Shown: in pieces, positions 27,968-37,181 of the stretch
How positions within the stretch are numbered: position 1 is the first letter of the stretch
How the letters are laid out: each line of letters opens with the position of its first letter
Source: Murinocardiopsis flavida
GTDB lineage: Bacteria; Actinomycetota; Actinomycetes; Streptosporangiales; Streptosporangiaceae
NCBI RefSeq assembly: GCF_003014485.1
Contig: NZ_PYGA01000019.1
Span: 62,001-126,000 of the forward strand
Length of the DNA stretch: 64,000 nucleotides
Direction: 5' to 3'
Made by a program: the position numbers and the translations under genes
The notes under the pieces: model-generated
Told to the model about the DNA's origin: nothing
The model's database searches: none
The model's input: the letters and a program-made list of their open reading frames with translations, nothing else

Positions 27968-28696
27968 ATGCCCGACACCAGCGCCGACCGCGCCGCCGCC
28001 GTCGAGAGCAGGCTCATGGAGGTCCGCGAACGCATCGCGAACGCCTGCGCCAAGGCCGGCCGCGCCCCCGACGAGGTCTCCCTGATCGCCGTCACCAAGA
28101 CCTACCCGGCGTCCGATGTGCGGATCCTGAGCCGGTTCGGTGTGACCGACGTCGGCGAGAACCGCGACCAGGAGGCCGCCCCGAAGGCCGACGAATGCCG
28201 TGATCTACCTCTCACCTGGCATTTCGTCGGGCAGTTGCAGACCAACAAGGCGCGGTCGGTCGTCCGCTACGCCGACGTCGTCCATTCGGTCGACCGGGTG
28301 CGGCTGGCGCGGTCGCTGGGCGCCCGCGCCAGAGCGGAGGAGCGCGCGGTGCGCTGCCTCGTCCAGGTCGACCTCGACCCCGGGGCGATCGAGGGTGCGG
28401 TGGGGCCGCGCGGCGGCGCGGATCCCCGCGACGTCGAGGAGATCGCGGCCGCGATCGACGCCGAGGACGGCCTCTCGGTCGGCGGTGTCATGGCGGTCGC
28501 GCCGCTCGGCGGCGACCCCGGCGCGGCGTTCGCCCGGCTGAACTCGATAGCAGTGTCGCTGCGGGCTCGCTACCATCAGGCGTCGATGGTGTCCGCGGGC
28601 ATGAGTGGCGACCTCGAATCCGCTGTCGAGAACGGTGCGACACACCTCCGGATCGGTACGGCGTTGCTCGGCGATCGGGGCCCGATCGTGGGGTAA
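27968..28696 (+). CDS. PLP homeostasis protein YggS (COG0325)
   Basis: This family binds pyridoxal 5'-phosphate in an alanine-racemase-type barrel and balances cellular B6 vitamers; no catalytic activity is established. The 242-residue protein has the PLP lysine in LIAVTKTYPASDV (residue ~45), GENRDQEAAPK, WHFVGQLQTNKAR and the C-terminal MSGDLESAVENGATHLRIGTALLG. It begins 3 bp after pgeF. Its place between pgeF and sepF is conserved in the actinobacterial dcw region. Confidence 0.93.
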   Translation: MPDTSADRAAAVESRLMEVRERIANACAKAGRAPDEVSLIAVTKTYPASDVRILSRFGVTDVGENRDQEAAPKADECRDLPLTWHFVGQLQTNKARSVVRYADVVHSVDRVRLARSLGARARAEERAVRCLVQVDLDPGAIEGAVGPRGGADPRDVEEIAAAIDAEDGLSVGGVMAVAPLGGDPGAAFARLNSIAVSLRARYHQASMVSAGMSGDLESAVENGATHLRIGTALLGDRGPIVG

Positions 28697-28813
28697 TGTC
28701 CCCACATGGACCTAGGCGCCCACGGACTTCTTCCGCCTGATGGGCGGGTAACGAGGGCGAACACCGGCGAGTCAGCAGCGGTGCCGCACCACAGGGACGA
28801 CGGAGGGCAAGAG

Positions 28814-29335
28814 ATGGCCGGCGCTATGCGCAAGATGGCGGTCTACCTCGGCCTCGTGGAGGACGACCGCTACGATCACCGCTATGCGGACGAATACGAG
28901 GACTTCGAGGACTTCGACGACGGCGCCGTCGACCGGCGCGAGCGCGACATCGAGCCGCGGGGCGACGCGAGGGACCCGGTGACGGATTCCGACGACTACG
29001 GAGTGTCGACCGTCGATCGGCGCGGAGTCGGCCAGACCGCCACCGCAATGGCCGACCTCGCCCGCATCACGACGCTTCATCCGCGCACCTACAACGAAGC
29101 CCGTACCATCGGAGAGCACTTCCGCGAGGGCATCCCGGTGATCATGAACCTCACCGAGATGGTCGACAGCGACGCCAAGCGCCTCGTCGACTTCGCGGCG
29201 GGGCTCATCTTCGGGCTGCATGGGAGCATTGAGCGGGTGACCAACAAGGTCTTCCTGCTGTCCCCGGCTAATGTAGAGGTGACCGCTGAAGACAAGGCAC
29301 GGATCGCTGAGCGAGGGTTCTTCAATCAGAGTTAG
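28814..29335 (+). CDS. sepF: Cell division protein SepF
   Basis: SepF anchors FtsZ filaments to the membrane in bacteria lacking FtsA/ZipA. The 173-residue protein starts [16 protein letters not shown], the amphipathic membrane-binding helix. An acidic linker rich in Asp/Glu/Arg (~residues 20-75) follows, then the globular SepF domain with [29 protein letters not shown] and [21 protein letters not shown] 28814 has GGAGGG upstream; an in-frame GTG/ATG further up would add unrelated residues. Confidence 0.95.
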   Translation: MAGAMRKMAVYLGLVEDDRYDHRYADEYEDFEDFDDGAVDRRERDIEPRGDARDPVTDSDDYGVSTVDRRGVGQTATAMADLARITTLHPRTYNEARTIGEHFREGIPVIMNLTEMVDSDAKRLVDFAAGLIFGLHGSIERVTNKVFLLSPANVEVTAEDKARIAERGFFNQS

Positions 29336-29374
29336 ACCATCACACGCGACCAGGGATAGGGCCGGGGGAGACCT

Positions 29375-29665
29375 GTGAACATCGTGCAGAACGTACTGGT
29401 CTTCGTTCTGTATGCCTTCATGCTTGTGCTCATCGGGCGGTTGGTGTTCGAGATCGTCCAGTCCTTCGCAAGGTCATGGAGCCCCAGTGGGTTCGTACTG
29501 GTCCTGGCCGAGACCACATACACGGTGACCGATCCGCCGCTGCGGTTCCTGCGGCGCTTCATCAAGCCGGTGCGGCTGGGTAGTATCGCGCTCGACCTGA
29601 GCTTCATGGCCCTGTTCCTCATCGTATGGATCCTGATCCAGGTCGCGATCTTGATCCCCATTTGA
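29375..29665 (+). CDS. YggT family membrane protein
   Basis: This is a 96-residue membrane protein with two hydrophobic segments (about residues 3-24 and 70-94) flanking the conserved YTVTDPPLRFLRRFIKPVRLGSIALD region (PF02325 type). Family members in the division cluster are implicated in septum-linked or ion-handling functions, but the molecular role is not established. GTG 29375 follows GGGGGAG. It sits between sepF and divIVA, as in most Actinobacteria. Confidence 0.9.
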   Translation: MNIVQNVLVFVLYAFMLVLIGRLVFEIVQSFARSWSPSGFVLVLAETTYTVTDPPLRFLRRFIKPVRLGSIALDLSFMALFLIVWILIQVAILIPI

Positions 29666-29731
29666 ACACCGGCCGCAATGTCGGAAAGTGTTGGTTCCCG
29701 TTCCGATATGTGGTCTTGGTCATGATGTGGA

Positions 29732-29759
29732 TTGCCGTAAGGTCACGATCAGGTAGCGT
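29732..29759 (+). promoter_or_regulatory. Candidate divIVA promoter
   Basis: TTGCCG (29732-29737) and TAGCGT (29754-29759), spaced by 16 bp, fit an actinobacterial housekeeping promoter. They lie about 40-65 bp upstream of the divIVA start. This is pattern matching only. Confidence 0.4.
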
Positions 29760-29797
29760 CCCTACGGACGGAGTCCAAGCGCGCCAAGGAGACGAAC

Positions 29798-30670
29798 ATG
29801 CCGCTTACACCCGCTGATGTGCGGAATAAGCAGTTCAGTACGACCCGGCTCCGGCCGGGGTATGACGAGGAAGAGGTCGACGCCTTCCTCGATGAGGTCG
29901 AGTCCGAACTCGACCGCCTCATCCAGGAGAACGAGGAGCTGCGCGGCAAGCTCGCCGAGGTCCTGCGCGGCAAGGTGCCCAACGCCGGCATGCAGGACTT
30001 CCAGCAGCAGCAGCAACAGCAGCAGCCGGAGCCCGTCAAGGAGCCCGAGCCGCAGCGCCCGGAGCCGGTGAAGCCGCCGGAGCCGGTCCCCGCCATGGCG
30101 AACATGGGCCTCCCCGGCGCCGAGGAGAACATGGACACCGCCGCGCGGGTCCTCGCTCTCGCTCAGCAGACCGCCGACCAGGCCATCTCCGACGCCCGCC
30201 GCGAGGCCGACGAGACCCTCGGCCGCGCCCGGCACGAGGCCGACGACATCCTCGGCAAGGCACGCCGCCAGGCCGAGCAGATCGTCAACGAGGCCCGCGC
30301 CCGCTCCGAGAACCTCGACCGCGACGCCCAGGAGCGGCACCGCCAGGTCATGGGCTCCCTCGTGCAGCAGCGCGAGGAGCTGGAGCACGAGGTCGCCGGG
30401 CTCAAGGACTTCGAGCGCGAGTACCGCAGCCGGCTGAAGGACTACTTCGAGCGGCAGCTGCGCGAGCTGACCGAAGAGGGCAACCAGCCGGCCCCGGCAC
30501 CGAGCACGACCGGTGGCGGCTTCCCGACCATGGCACCCACCGGTGGAGCCCCGTCGTTGCAGCACGCCGGGCCCGCCAACGGAGCACCGCCGAACACCAA
30601 CCCGTTCGGCCAGCCCGAGCCCGCCCAGCACGGCGGACACTACGGCGACGCCCCGCACGACCGGCGCTGA
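29798..30670 (+). CDS. divIVA: Polar growth / septum protein DivIVA (Wag31)
   Basis: DivIVA assembles at curved membranes and directs polar growth in Actinobacteria. The 290-residue protein has the membrane-binding N-terminal domain (MPLTPADVRNKQFSTTRLR, then GYDEEEVDAFLDEVESELDR), a first coiled coil, and a linker with a poly-Gln tract (~residues 68-78) and PEPVKEPEPQ repeats. A long second coiled coil (~residues 118-230) follows, then a Gly/Pro/Asn-rich tail. AAGGAG before ATG 29798 sets the start. It is the last gene of the division cluster and is followed by a membrane-anchored acidic protein. Confidence 0.96.
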   Translation: MPLTPADVRNKQFSTTRLRPGYDEEEVDAFLDEVESELDRLIQENEELRGKLAEVLRGKVPNAGMQDFQQQQQQQQPEPVKEPEPQRPEPVKPPEPVPAMANMGLPGAEENMDTAARVLALAQQTADQAISDARREADETLGRARHEADDILGKARRQAEQIVNEARARSENLDRDAQERHRQVMGSLVQQREELEHEVAGLKDFEREYRSRLKDYFERQLRELTEEGNQPAPAPSTTGGGFPTMAPTGGAPSLQHAGPANGAPPNTNPFGQPEPAQHGGHYGDAPHDRR

Positions 30671-30721
30671 ACCGGTCACGGCAGCCCGCTGCCGACCACC
30701 GCTCACACAACTGATCCATGA

Positions 30722-32599
30722 GTGAAGGCACTCTTTCCAGTGTTCATCCTTTGCCTGGTCCTCCTCGTCACGGCGCTCGTCGTGATCGTGGCGGCGCTGG
30801 CACTCGCCGAATTGACCCTGGTCTACATCGCCATCGGCATCGCGGCGGTTTCCGCGGTACTGCTGGTGGTCGACGCGGTCAGAAACAGGGAGACCCTGTT
30901 CGGGTCCGGCGAGCGGGCAGGGCTCGATCGGCGCGCCGAGCGCCTGCCGAGCGAAGCGGGCACGACGAAAGAGCAGGCCGCCGAGGCAGAGGCGCAGCGG
31001 ACGGACGGTTTGGGGAAGGCGTCCGTCCCCGCCTCGGCACTCGCCGGATCAGCGACCGCGGTACCGTCGGCGGCCCCATGGGGCTCAGCGCGGGGTAGCG
31101 GCAGTTCACCGGCGCCCGCACCGGAGGACCCTCCGGTGCGGGTCTCGTCGTACGCCGAGCAGGCCCCATGGCGGGTCCCGTCCCCGGCGGCCCCGACCGG
31201 ACACCCGGCGCCCGACGGCGGAGGCGCGCAGCCCCCACCGGACGCCCGGCCCGCCGAGACCACCCGGAGCGGCGACGCCGCCCAGTGGGACGCGGCGACG
31301 TCGCAGAGCGACACGACACAGCAGAGCGCGTCCGCCCCGTACGGGTGGGCGCCGTCGGCGGCCCCCGGGCAGGGGGCCACCGCCGCCCCGGGCGCCCCAT
31401 CCGCCCCGGAAAGCCCGGAACCCCCACCGGCACCAGAGACCCCACACGCAACGGAGACCGCGCACGCACCGGAGGTCGCGGCGGCCGCCAGCGAGGCCGC
31501 GCCCTTCGACCACGGCGACGCATCCATCGACTACGGTGACCGCGCCGCCGACCCCGCACGCACGGACATATGGGCCGACGGGGATGCGCACACGCAGCAC
31601 GCCGACGCTGAGGAGCCCTCGGCCGCCGTCGGCGACGCACCCGCCGCGGATCCCGTGACCGACGACGCGGACGACGACGCGGAGTTCGGCGGTGTCGTCT
31701 ATGAGGCCGACGCCGACCAGAGCGACGTCGGGTGGGACGCGCCCGCAGCCGCCGACTACGAGCCTGAGCCGTTCACGTACCGGATCCCGGACCCCCAGGC
31801 CCAGCCCGCCGCGGCCGATTACAGCAGCCCATGGCACGAGACCCCCACGGGCTCGGCCAGCTACCCGCACGAAGCGGGTTCCGCGGAGTACACGCATGAA
31901 GCGGGTTCCGCCGCGTACCCGCACGAAGCGGATGCCGCCGACCACTCGTCGGAATGGGAGCCGGCCGAGGACGATCTCGCCGCGGCGACCGTGTCCGATG
32001 CTGAGAGCGGACCGGCCGAGTACGTCGTCCCCGCGAGCGAGCCCGCGGCCGAATGGGAGCCCGAACCGGCCGACGCATACGCGCCGGTCCTCGGCAGCGA
32101 CGAGCAGCAGGCACCCGACCCGGCCGAATCGGGCGAGGACGCCGATCCGGCCGAGGACGCGCCGGTCGAGGACGTGGCGCCGGTCGACGCCGAGGACGCC
32201 GCGGGCCGCGTGGCCGACATCGTCGAGTCGCCGGAGCCCGCGGCCGTTCGCGACACGTCCGACCCCGCGCCGGACGAGCCTGCCGACCACCTCGGCGAGA
32301 CCGCCGCCGGTGACGACGCGCCGCCGCCGGAGCCCTCTGCCCCCGAGGACGACGCGGAGTCCCCGGAGCCTGGCGAGGCCGAGGCCGGCCTCCGTGAGCA
32401 CGACGACGCGGAGCCCTCCGAGGACCCGTCCGAGGCACCCGAACCGGCCGACCCGGTTGCCGGACCCGGCGCCGCCGAACCCGCCGACTCTTCCGACGGC
32501 TCGAAGGACGCCGAAGCGGCGGAGCCGGGACCCGACTCCGACACCACCCTCGCGTTCGACCGCGACACGATCACCCCGAAACCCGACCCCGACGCCTGA
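30722..32599 (+). CDS. Membrane-anchored, acidic, low-complexity protein of unknown function
   Basis: I do not recognise a family. The 625-residue product begins at GTG 30722 with two hydrophobic helices (about residues 4-27 and 31-50), which resemble N-termini of small actinobacterial DUF membrane proteins. A very long disordered region follows, first Pro/Ala/Ser/Gln-rich (~residues 90-240) and then strongly acidic with many EPA, DAE and AED runs to the end. Short repeats occur near residues 378-400 (YPHEAGSA, YTHEAGSA, YPHEADAA). It starts 51 bp after divIVA and probably shares its transcript, which suggests, without proving, a role at the cell pole or septum. Confidence 0.7.
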   Translation: MKALFPVFILCLVLLVTALVVIVAALALAELTLVYIAIGIAAVSAVLLVVDAVRNRETLFGSGERAGLDRRAERLPSEAGTTKEQAAEAEAQRTDGLGKASVPASALAGSATAVPSAAPWGSARGSGSSPAPAPEDPPVRVSSYAEQAPWRVPSPAAPTGHPAPDGGGAQPPPDARPAETTRSGDAAQWDAATSQSDTTQQSASAPYGWAPSAAPGQGATAAPGAPSAPESPEPPPAPETPHATETAHAPEVAAAASEAAPFDHGDASIDYGDRAADPARTDIWADGDAHTQHADAEEPSAAVGDAPAADPVTDDADDDAEFGGVVYEADADQSDVGWDAPAAADYEPEPFTYRIPDPQAQPAAADYSSPWHETPTGSASYPHEAGSAEYTHEAGSAAYPHEADAADHSSEWEPAEDDLAAATVSDAESGPAEYVVPASEPAAEWEPEPADAYAPVLGSDEQQAPDPAESGEDADPAEDAPVEDVAPVDAEDAAGRVADIVESPEPAAVRDTSDPAPDEPADHLGETAAGDDAPPPEPSAPEDDAESPEPGEAEAGLREHDDAEPSEDPSEAPEPADPVAGPGAAEPADSSDGSKDAEAAEPGPDSDTTLAFDRDTITPKPDPDA

Positions 32600-33076
32600 G
32601 CGGCGCGCAAGGCCATTGGCGTAACGGGAACGAAGGCGTGCTCACCGGCTTGGCGACCTGGGCGTTAGAAGGGCTGCCGATGCGCGGCACCGCGTAGAGC
32701 GGGCGCGGGCATCTGGTGGCGAGGGCGTCGTTGGCCCCGGGAGACAGGAGCCAGGCTGCCTTGCCAAGGTCCGCTGTTGGGAAGGGCGCTCTCGGCACCC
32801 ACTCCCGAACCAGGCCAAGACCAAGACCCGCCCGCAAAGTCAACGGCATTGGCCAGACGTGATCCGTCACGGACGGTAGCGCTGTGCCCGGGGTCTGGTG
32901 CCCCGACTGGAGCGTGGTGCTTCGTGCCGCCGGGTGCTTCGCATCCGCGACGGCAGCCCACCCCCTCGACCACTGCCCCTCAGGGCGAGGCCCTGTCGGA
33001 CCCGCGACCAGCGGCGCGGGCGTGTTGCCCCTGGTCCCGCGCCCTAGCACCGTGGCGCCCACCCCGGCATTGGGGT
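32600..33076. other. Non-coding stretch between the divIVA-linked gene and ileS
   Basis: No ORF in this convergent interval has recognisable coding character. It contains copy A of a dispersed intergenic repeat (32735-32806). It ends at the ileS terminator hairpin. The remainder is GC-rich sequence without an identified function; it may contain decayed genes that I cannot name. Confidence 0.5.
32735..32806 (-). repeat. Dispersed intergenic repeat, copy A
   Basis: Read on the minus strand this has GTGCCGAGAGCGCCCT, then ACAGCGGACCTTGGCAAGGC and AGCCTGGCTCC plus GTCTCC. The same blocks in the same order occur at 45050-45166, where an extra hairpin interrupts the unit. A more diverged version occurs at 46943-47010. 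All three are between genes. Confidence 0.65.
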
Positions 33077-33114
33077 CCCGCGACGCAGCCCGGGGGTCCG
33101 GGCTGCGTCGCGGG
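33077..33114 (-). terminator. 17-bp perfect hairpin downstream of ileS
   Basis: CCCGCGACGCAGCCCGG (33077-33093) pairs with CCGGGCTGCGTCGCGGG (33098-33114) around 4 nt. It lies 9 bp past the ileS stop codon. No T-run follows on the minus strand. Confidence 0.7.
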
Positions 33115-33123
33115 GAGACCCGG

Positions 33124-36100
33124 TCAGAGTTTGCGGAGCCAGAAGGTCACGCCGAACTCTGGGGAGGCGACCGAGTGGGCCTCGCCGTCCGGTTCGCCGT
33201 TGACGACCTCGCCCGCCAGCACCTCGGCGCCGATCCAGGCCGCGTGTTCCGCGACCGCCTGCCCGGTGGTGGGGTCCTCGGCCCGCCACCACAGGCTGAT
33301 CCGGTCGGAGATGTCGAGGCCGCTGGACTTGCGCAGGTCCTGGACGAGGCGGATGACCTCGCGCGCGAGCCCGGCCCGCTGGAGCTCCGGTGTGACGTCC
33401 AGGTCGAGCGCCACCGTCTCGCCGTTCTCCGACGCCACCGCCCAGCCTTCGCGCGGCTGCTCGGTGATCAGCAGTTCGTCGGCGCTGACGTCGACGGCTT
33501 CGCCCTCGACCGGCACGTGCGCCCAGCCGGTGGCGCGGACCCGGTCCACGAGTTCCTTGGCGTCCTGGGCGCCGATGGCCGCGGCGACCAGCGGCGTGCG
33601 CTTGCCGAACCGCTTGCCGAGCGCGCGGAAGTTCGGCTTGACCGCGTAGTCGACGAGGTCGCCGCCGACCACCGACAGCGGGTCGAGGCGCTGGACGTTC
33701 AGTTCCTCGGTGATCTGGTCGCGGAGCTGCTCGGCGAGCGCGTCGAAGCCCTTGGCGCCGACGAGGACCCGCGCCAGCGGCTGGCGGGTGCGGCGCCCGG
33801 AGTCCACCCGGGCCGCGCGGCCCAGCTCCACCAGGCGGCGGGTGAGGGCCATCTGCGCGGAGAGGTCGGTGTCGACGAGGTCCTCGCGGGCCTCGGGCCA
33901 CGGTGCGAGGTGCACCGACTCGGGCGCGTCGGGGCGGCGCAGGGCGGCCCACACGTGGTCGGCGAGGAACGGCACCAAGGGCGCCATCAGCAGGGTCAGC
34001 GTCTCCAGGCACTCGAACAGCGTGGCGAACGCCGACGCGCCGGCCGGGGCCGCCGCACCCGCCCAGAAACGGCGGCGGGACCGGCGCACGTACCAGTTGG
34101 ACAGGTCGTCGACGAAGGAGGTCAGCAGCCGCCCGGCGGCGGCGGTGTCGAAGTCCTCCATCGCGGCGTCGACATCGCGGACGAGCCGGTTCAGCTCCGA
34201 GAGCATCCACCGGTCGAGCAGCGGGCGGTCCTGCGGGGCGGGCGCCTCGGCGAGCCGGGAGTGGTCCCAGGTATCCCCGGCGTTGGCGTAGAGGGTGAAG
34301 AAGGAGACCGTGTTGTAGTAGGTCAGCAGGACCTTGCGGACGATCTCCTCCAGCGCGGCATGGCCCACCCGCCGCGGCGCCCAGGGCGACCCGCTGGCGG
34401 CCATGAACCAGCGCAGCGCGTCGGCTCCGTGCCGGTCCATGATCTCCATGGGTTCCAGGATGTTGCCGAGGTGCTTGCTCATCTTGCGGCCGTCCTCGGC
34501 GAGGATGTGGCCGAGGCACAGCACGTTGCGGTAGGAGTTCTCGCCGAACACCAGGGTGCTGACCGCCATGAGCGAGTAGAACCAGCCGCGGGTCTGGTCG
34601 ATGGCCTCGCAGATGTAGTCGCCGGGGAAGTTCGCGCGGAACACGGCGTCGTTGCGGTGCGGGGCGCCCCACTGCGCGAACGGCATGGACCCGGAGTCGA
34701 ACCAGGCGTCGATCACCTCGGGCACGCGTCGGGCGACCCGCTGCTCCAGGGGGAGTGCGGGGTCGGCGTCGGGGTCGGGGATGACGATGTCGTCCACGTA
34801 GGGCCGGTGCGGGTCGAGGGCCGAGAGGTCCTGGCCGCTCAGTTCGCTCAGTTCGGCGAGTGATCCCACGCAGATGCGGCGGCCGTCGGGGAACTCCCAG
34901 ATGGGCAGCGGGGTGCCCCAGTACCGGCTGCGCGACAGCGACCAGTCGATGTTGTTGCGCAGCCACTCGCCGTAGCGCCCGTGCTTGATGTTCTCGGGGT
35001 ACCAGTTGGTGCGCTCGTTCTGGGCGAGGAGTTCGTCCTTTGCGGCGGTGGTGCGGATGTACCAGGACGGCAGCGCGTAGTAGAGCAGCGCGGTGTGGCA
35101 GCGCCAGCAGTGGGGGTAGCTGTGCTCGTAGTCGAGGTGCCGGAACAGCAGCCCGCGGTCCTTGAGGTCGGCGACGAGGGTGGCGTCGGCCGTCTTGAAG
35201 AACACGCCGCCGACGAGGTCGAGCCCCGCCTCGAAGGTGCCGTCGGCGCGGACCGGCTTGACCACGGGCAGCCCGTAGGAGCGGGCCACGGCCATGTCGT
35301 CGGCGCCGAAGGCGGGGGACTGGTGGACCAGCCCGGTGCCGTCGTCGACGGTGACGTAGTCGGCGAGCACCACGTAGTGGGCGGGTTCTGGGAAGTCGAC
35401 CAGCTCGAAGGGGCGCTGGTAGGTCCAGCGTTCCATTTCGGCGCCCTCGAAGCGCTCGCCGGTGGGCTCCCATCCGTCGCCGAGGGCCGCGGACAGCAGC
35501 GGCTCGGCGACGACGACCCGCTCGGTGCCGTCGGTGGCGACGACGTAGGCGACGTCGGGGTGCACCGCGACGGCGGTGTTGGACACCAGCGTCCACGGTG
35601 TGGTGGTCCACACCAGCAGGGACGTCGGCCGCCCGGCGTCGGCGAGTGGGCCGGAGGTGACGGGGAACCGGACGTAGACGGAGGGGTCGGTGACGGTCTC
35701 GTAGCCCTGCGCCAGCTCGTGGTCGGACAGCGTGGTGCCGCAACGGGGGCAGTAGGGGCTGATCCGGTAGTCCTGGACGAGGAGGCCCTTGTCCCAGATG
35801 GTCTTCAGTGCCCACCACACGGACTCCACGTACTCGGGGTCCATGGTGCGGTAGGCCTCGTCCATGTTCACCCAGTAGCCCATGCGCTCGGTCATGGCGG
35901 TGAACGCGTCGACGTTGCGCTGCACCGATTCGCGGCAGCGCCGGTTGAACTCGGCGACGCCGAACTCCTCGATGTCGCGCTTGCCCGACAGGCCGAGCTC
36001 CTTCTCGACCGCGACCTCGACGGGCAGCCCGTGGCAGTCCCACCCGGCCTTGCGCTCGACGTGGTAGCCCTTCATGGTCTTGAAGCGGGGGAAGACGTCC

Positions 36101-36318
36101 TTGAACACGCGCGCTTCGATGTGGTGCACGCCGGGCTCGCCGTTGGCAGTGGGCGGACCCTCGAAGAACACCCAGTTGGGGCCGCCGCGGGTCTGTTCGA
36201 GGGAGCGCTCGAAGACCTTCTGCTCCTCCCAGCGCCGCAGGACGTCGTGCTCGACGGCGGGGAGGTCGATCTGGGCGGGCAGTGCGGGGAACGGCTGGGG
36301 GTGCTGCTGCGACACCAC
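33124..36318 (-). CDS. ileS: Isoleucyl-tRNA synthetase
   Basis: It charges tRNA-Ile. The 1064-residue class I synthetase has the HIGH-equivalent PTANGEPGVHHIEAR near residue 57, followed by KAGWDCHGLPVE, and the KMSKS loop GRKMSKHLG near residue 600. It also has the editing (CP1) insertion with LLVWTTTPWTL and a C-terminal anticodon-binding region. The sequence is of the eukaryote-like IleRS type widespread in Actinobacteria, a type often insensitive to mupirocin; insensitivity here is inference. The start is GTG 36316-36318 with GGAAGAAGG upstream. A T-box precedes it. Confidence 0.97.
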   Translation of the reverse strand: MVSQQHPQPFPALPAQIDLPAVEHDVLRRWEEQKVFERSLEQTRGGPNWVFFEGPPTANGEPGVHHIEARVFKDVFPRFKTMKGYHVERKAGWDCHGLPVEVAVEKELGLSGKRDIEEFGVAEFNRRCRESVQRNVDAFTAMTERMGYWVNMDEAYRTMDPEYVESVWWALKTIWDKGLLVQDYRISPYCPRCGTTLSDHELAQGYETVTDPSVYVRFPVTSGPLADAGRPTSLLVWTTTPWTLVSNTAVAVHPDVAYVVATDGTERVVVAEPLLSAALGDGWEPTGERFEGAEMERWTYQRPFELVDFPEPAHYVVLADYVTVDDGTGLVHQSPAFGADDMAVARSYGLPVVKPVRADGTFEAGLDLVGGVFFKTADATLVADLKDRGLLFRHLDYEHSYPHCWRCHTALLYYALPSWYIRTTAAKDELLAQNERTNWYPENIKHGRYGEWLRNNIDWSLSRSRYWGTPLPIWEFPDGRRICVGSLAELSELSGQDLSALDPHRPYVDDIVIPDPDADPALPLEQRVARRVPEVIDAWFDSGSMPFAQWGAPHRNDAVFRANFPGDYICEAIDQTRGWFYSLMAVSTLVFGENSYRNVLCLGHILAEDGRKMSKHLGNILEPMEIMDRHGADALRWFMAASGSPWAPRRVGHAALEEIVRKVLLTYYNTVSFFTLYANAGDTWDHSRLAEAPAPQDRPLLDRWMLSELNRLVRDVDAAMEDFDTAAAGRLLTSFVDDLSNWYVRRSRRRFWAGAAAPAGASAFATLFECLETLTLLMAPLVPFLADHVWAALRRPDAPESVHLAPWPEAREDLVDTDLSAQMALTRRLVELGRAARVDSGRRTRQPLARVLVGAKGFDALAEQLRDQITEELNVQRLDPLSVVGGDLVDYAVKPNFRALGKRFGKRTPLVAAAIGAQDAKELVDRVRATGWAHVPVEGEAVDVSADELLITEQPREGWAVASENGETVALDLDVTPELQRAGLAREVIRLVQDLRKSSGLDISDRISLWWRAEDPTTGQAVAEHAAWIGAEVLAGEVVNGEPDGEAHSVASPEFGVTFWLRKL

Positions 36319-36560
36319 GGGTACCTTCTTCCATCAGGATCGAACACACCTGACGGAGGGACGAGGTGAGACCCCGCGGTACCACCCTCCTTGGGCTGGG
36401 CCGACGCCGGCTCCGCCCCGCTTCGTTCCTGCCGCTGCCGGGTCTACTGGGCCGGTGAAGGCCGTTCTTCCGGCGGCTCGGGGGTGATGTTCCCAAGCGG
36501 TCGCGGCACCGGGCTCGCACCGTCCCCGGATCGCTCATGGCCGCGGGGGCCCGCTGGGAC
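36319..36560 (-). ncRNA. T-box riboswitch controlling ileS (translational type)
   Basis: The minus strand carries the canonical T-box AGGGTGGTACCGCG at 36388-36375, about 57 nt before the ileS start. Downstream, GAAGGTACCC overlaps the ribosome site; its GGTACC can pair with GGTACC of the T-box, as in actinobacterial translational T-boxes where uncharged tRNA-Ile frees the ribosome site. Upstream, AGCGATCCGGGGACGGTGCG and GAACATCACC resemble the short Stem I region. ATC (Ile) triplets at 36488-36486 or near 36531 are candidate specifiers. The exact 5' end is not determined. Confidence 0.85.
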
Positions 36561-36675
36561 CCGTCCCCGTCATCGCCTTTGCTGGTGCCGAGGATATCCC
36601 ACCGGGCCCCTCGCCATGCCATGATTCTGCCGCGGCCCGGGACACGGGAGGCCGGGAGTGAGGAGGGTGCGGCGA

Positions 36676-36942
36676 ATGACGGCTGAGGCCGACCGGTCGG
36701 GTGTGGTGCTCGTGACGCTGCCCGACCGCGATGACGCGGAGGAGCTGGCCGAGCAGCTGGCCGACCAGGGGTACGAGCCGTGCGTCGTGCACCGCGACAT
36801 GCTGTCCGGCGAGGACGACGCCGACGACGCCGACTGGGTGATCGAGGTGCGCACCGGCCCGCACGGCGGCCCGGCGACGTTCGACGAACCGCACCTCGCC
36901 CTGCTCGCCGAGGATTACGGCGGGTTCGCCGCGGCCGAATGA
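36676..36942 (+). CDS. Small acidic hypothetical protein
   Basis: I do not recognise the family. The 88-residue product has a predicted alpha/beta pattern: GVVLVTLPDRDDAEELAEQL, then YEPCVVHRDML, an acidic loop GEDDADDADW and VIEVRTGP. It has no signal peptide or membrane helix. ATG 36676 lies 9 nt after GGAGG (36662-36666), which supports translation. It is divergent from ileS and upstream of the dksA/traR-lspA genes. Confidence 0.65.
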   Translation: MTAEADRSGVVLVTLPDRDDAEELAEQLADQGYEPCVVHRDMLSGEDDADDADWVIEVRTGPHGGPATFDEPHLALLAEDYGGFAAAE

Positions 36943-37181
36943 GCCGCGCACCGGCTCGTTCCACCCCGCCCGCCACCCCGCATCGGTGCGGGGCGCGTCC
37001 GGCGGTGTTTCGGTGTCATTGCCGTTTTCCGCCGTGGTTGGTTGCCTTGCCCGTTGCGGGCGCTTAAGCTTCCCGGCATTGCGCGGCAGCTCTTATCGTG
37101 AGGGCGGGTGCGCTGTCAAGAGGAGATCATTCTCAACCGGGCGGTCGGGGGGCGGCCCGGTGTGCAGACCAGGGGGCGGGA

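Noticed and set aside
32571-33062. 163-codon minus-strand ORF and overlapping plus-strand ORFs in the ileS downstream gap
   Set aside because: Mixed composition with no recognisable domain or start site. The stretch includes a dispersed non-coding repeat.
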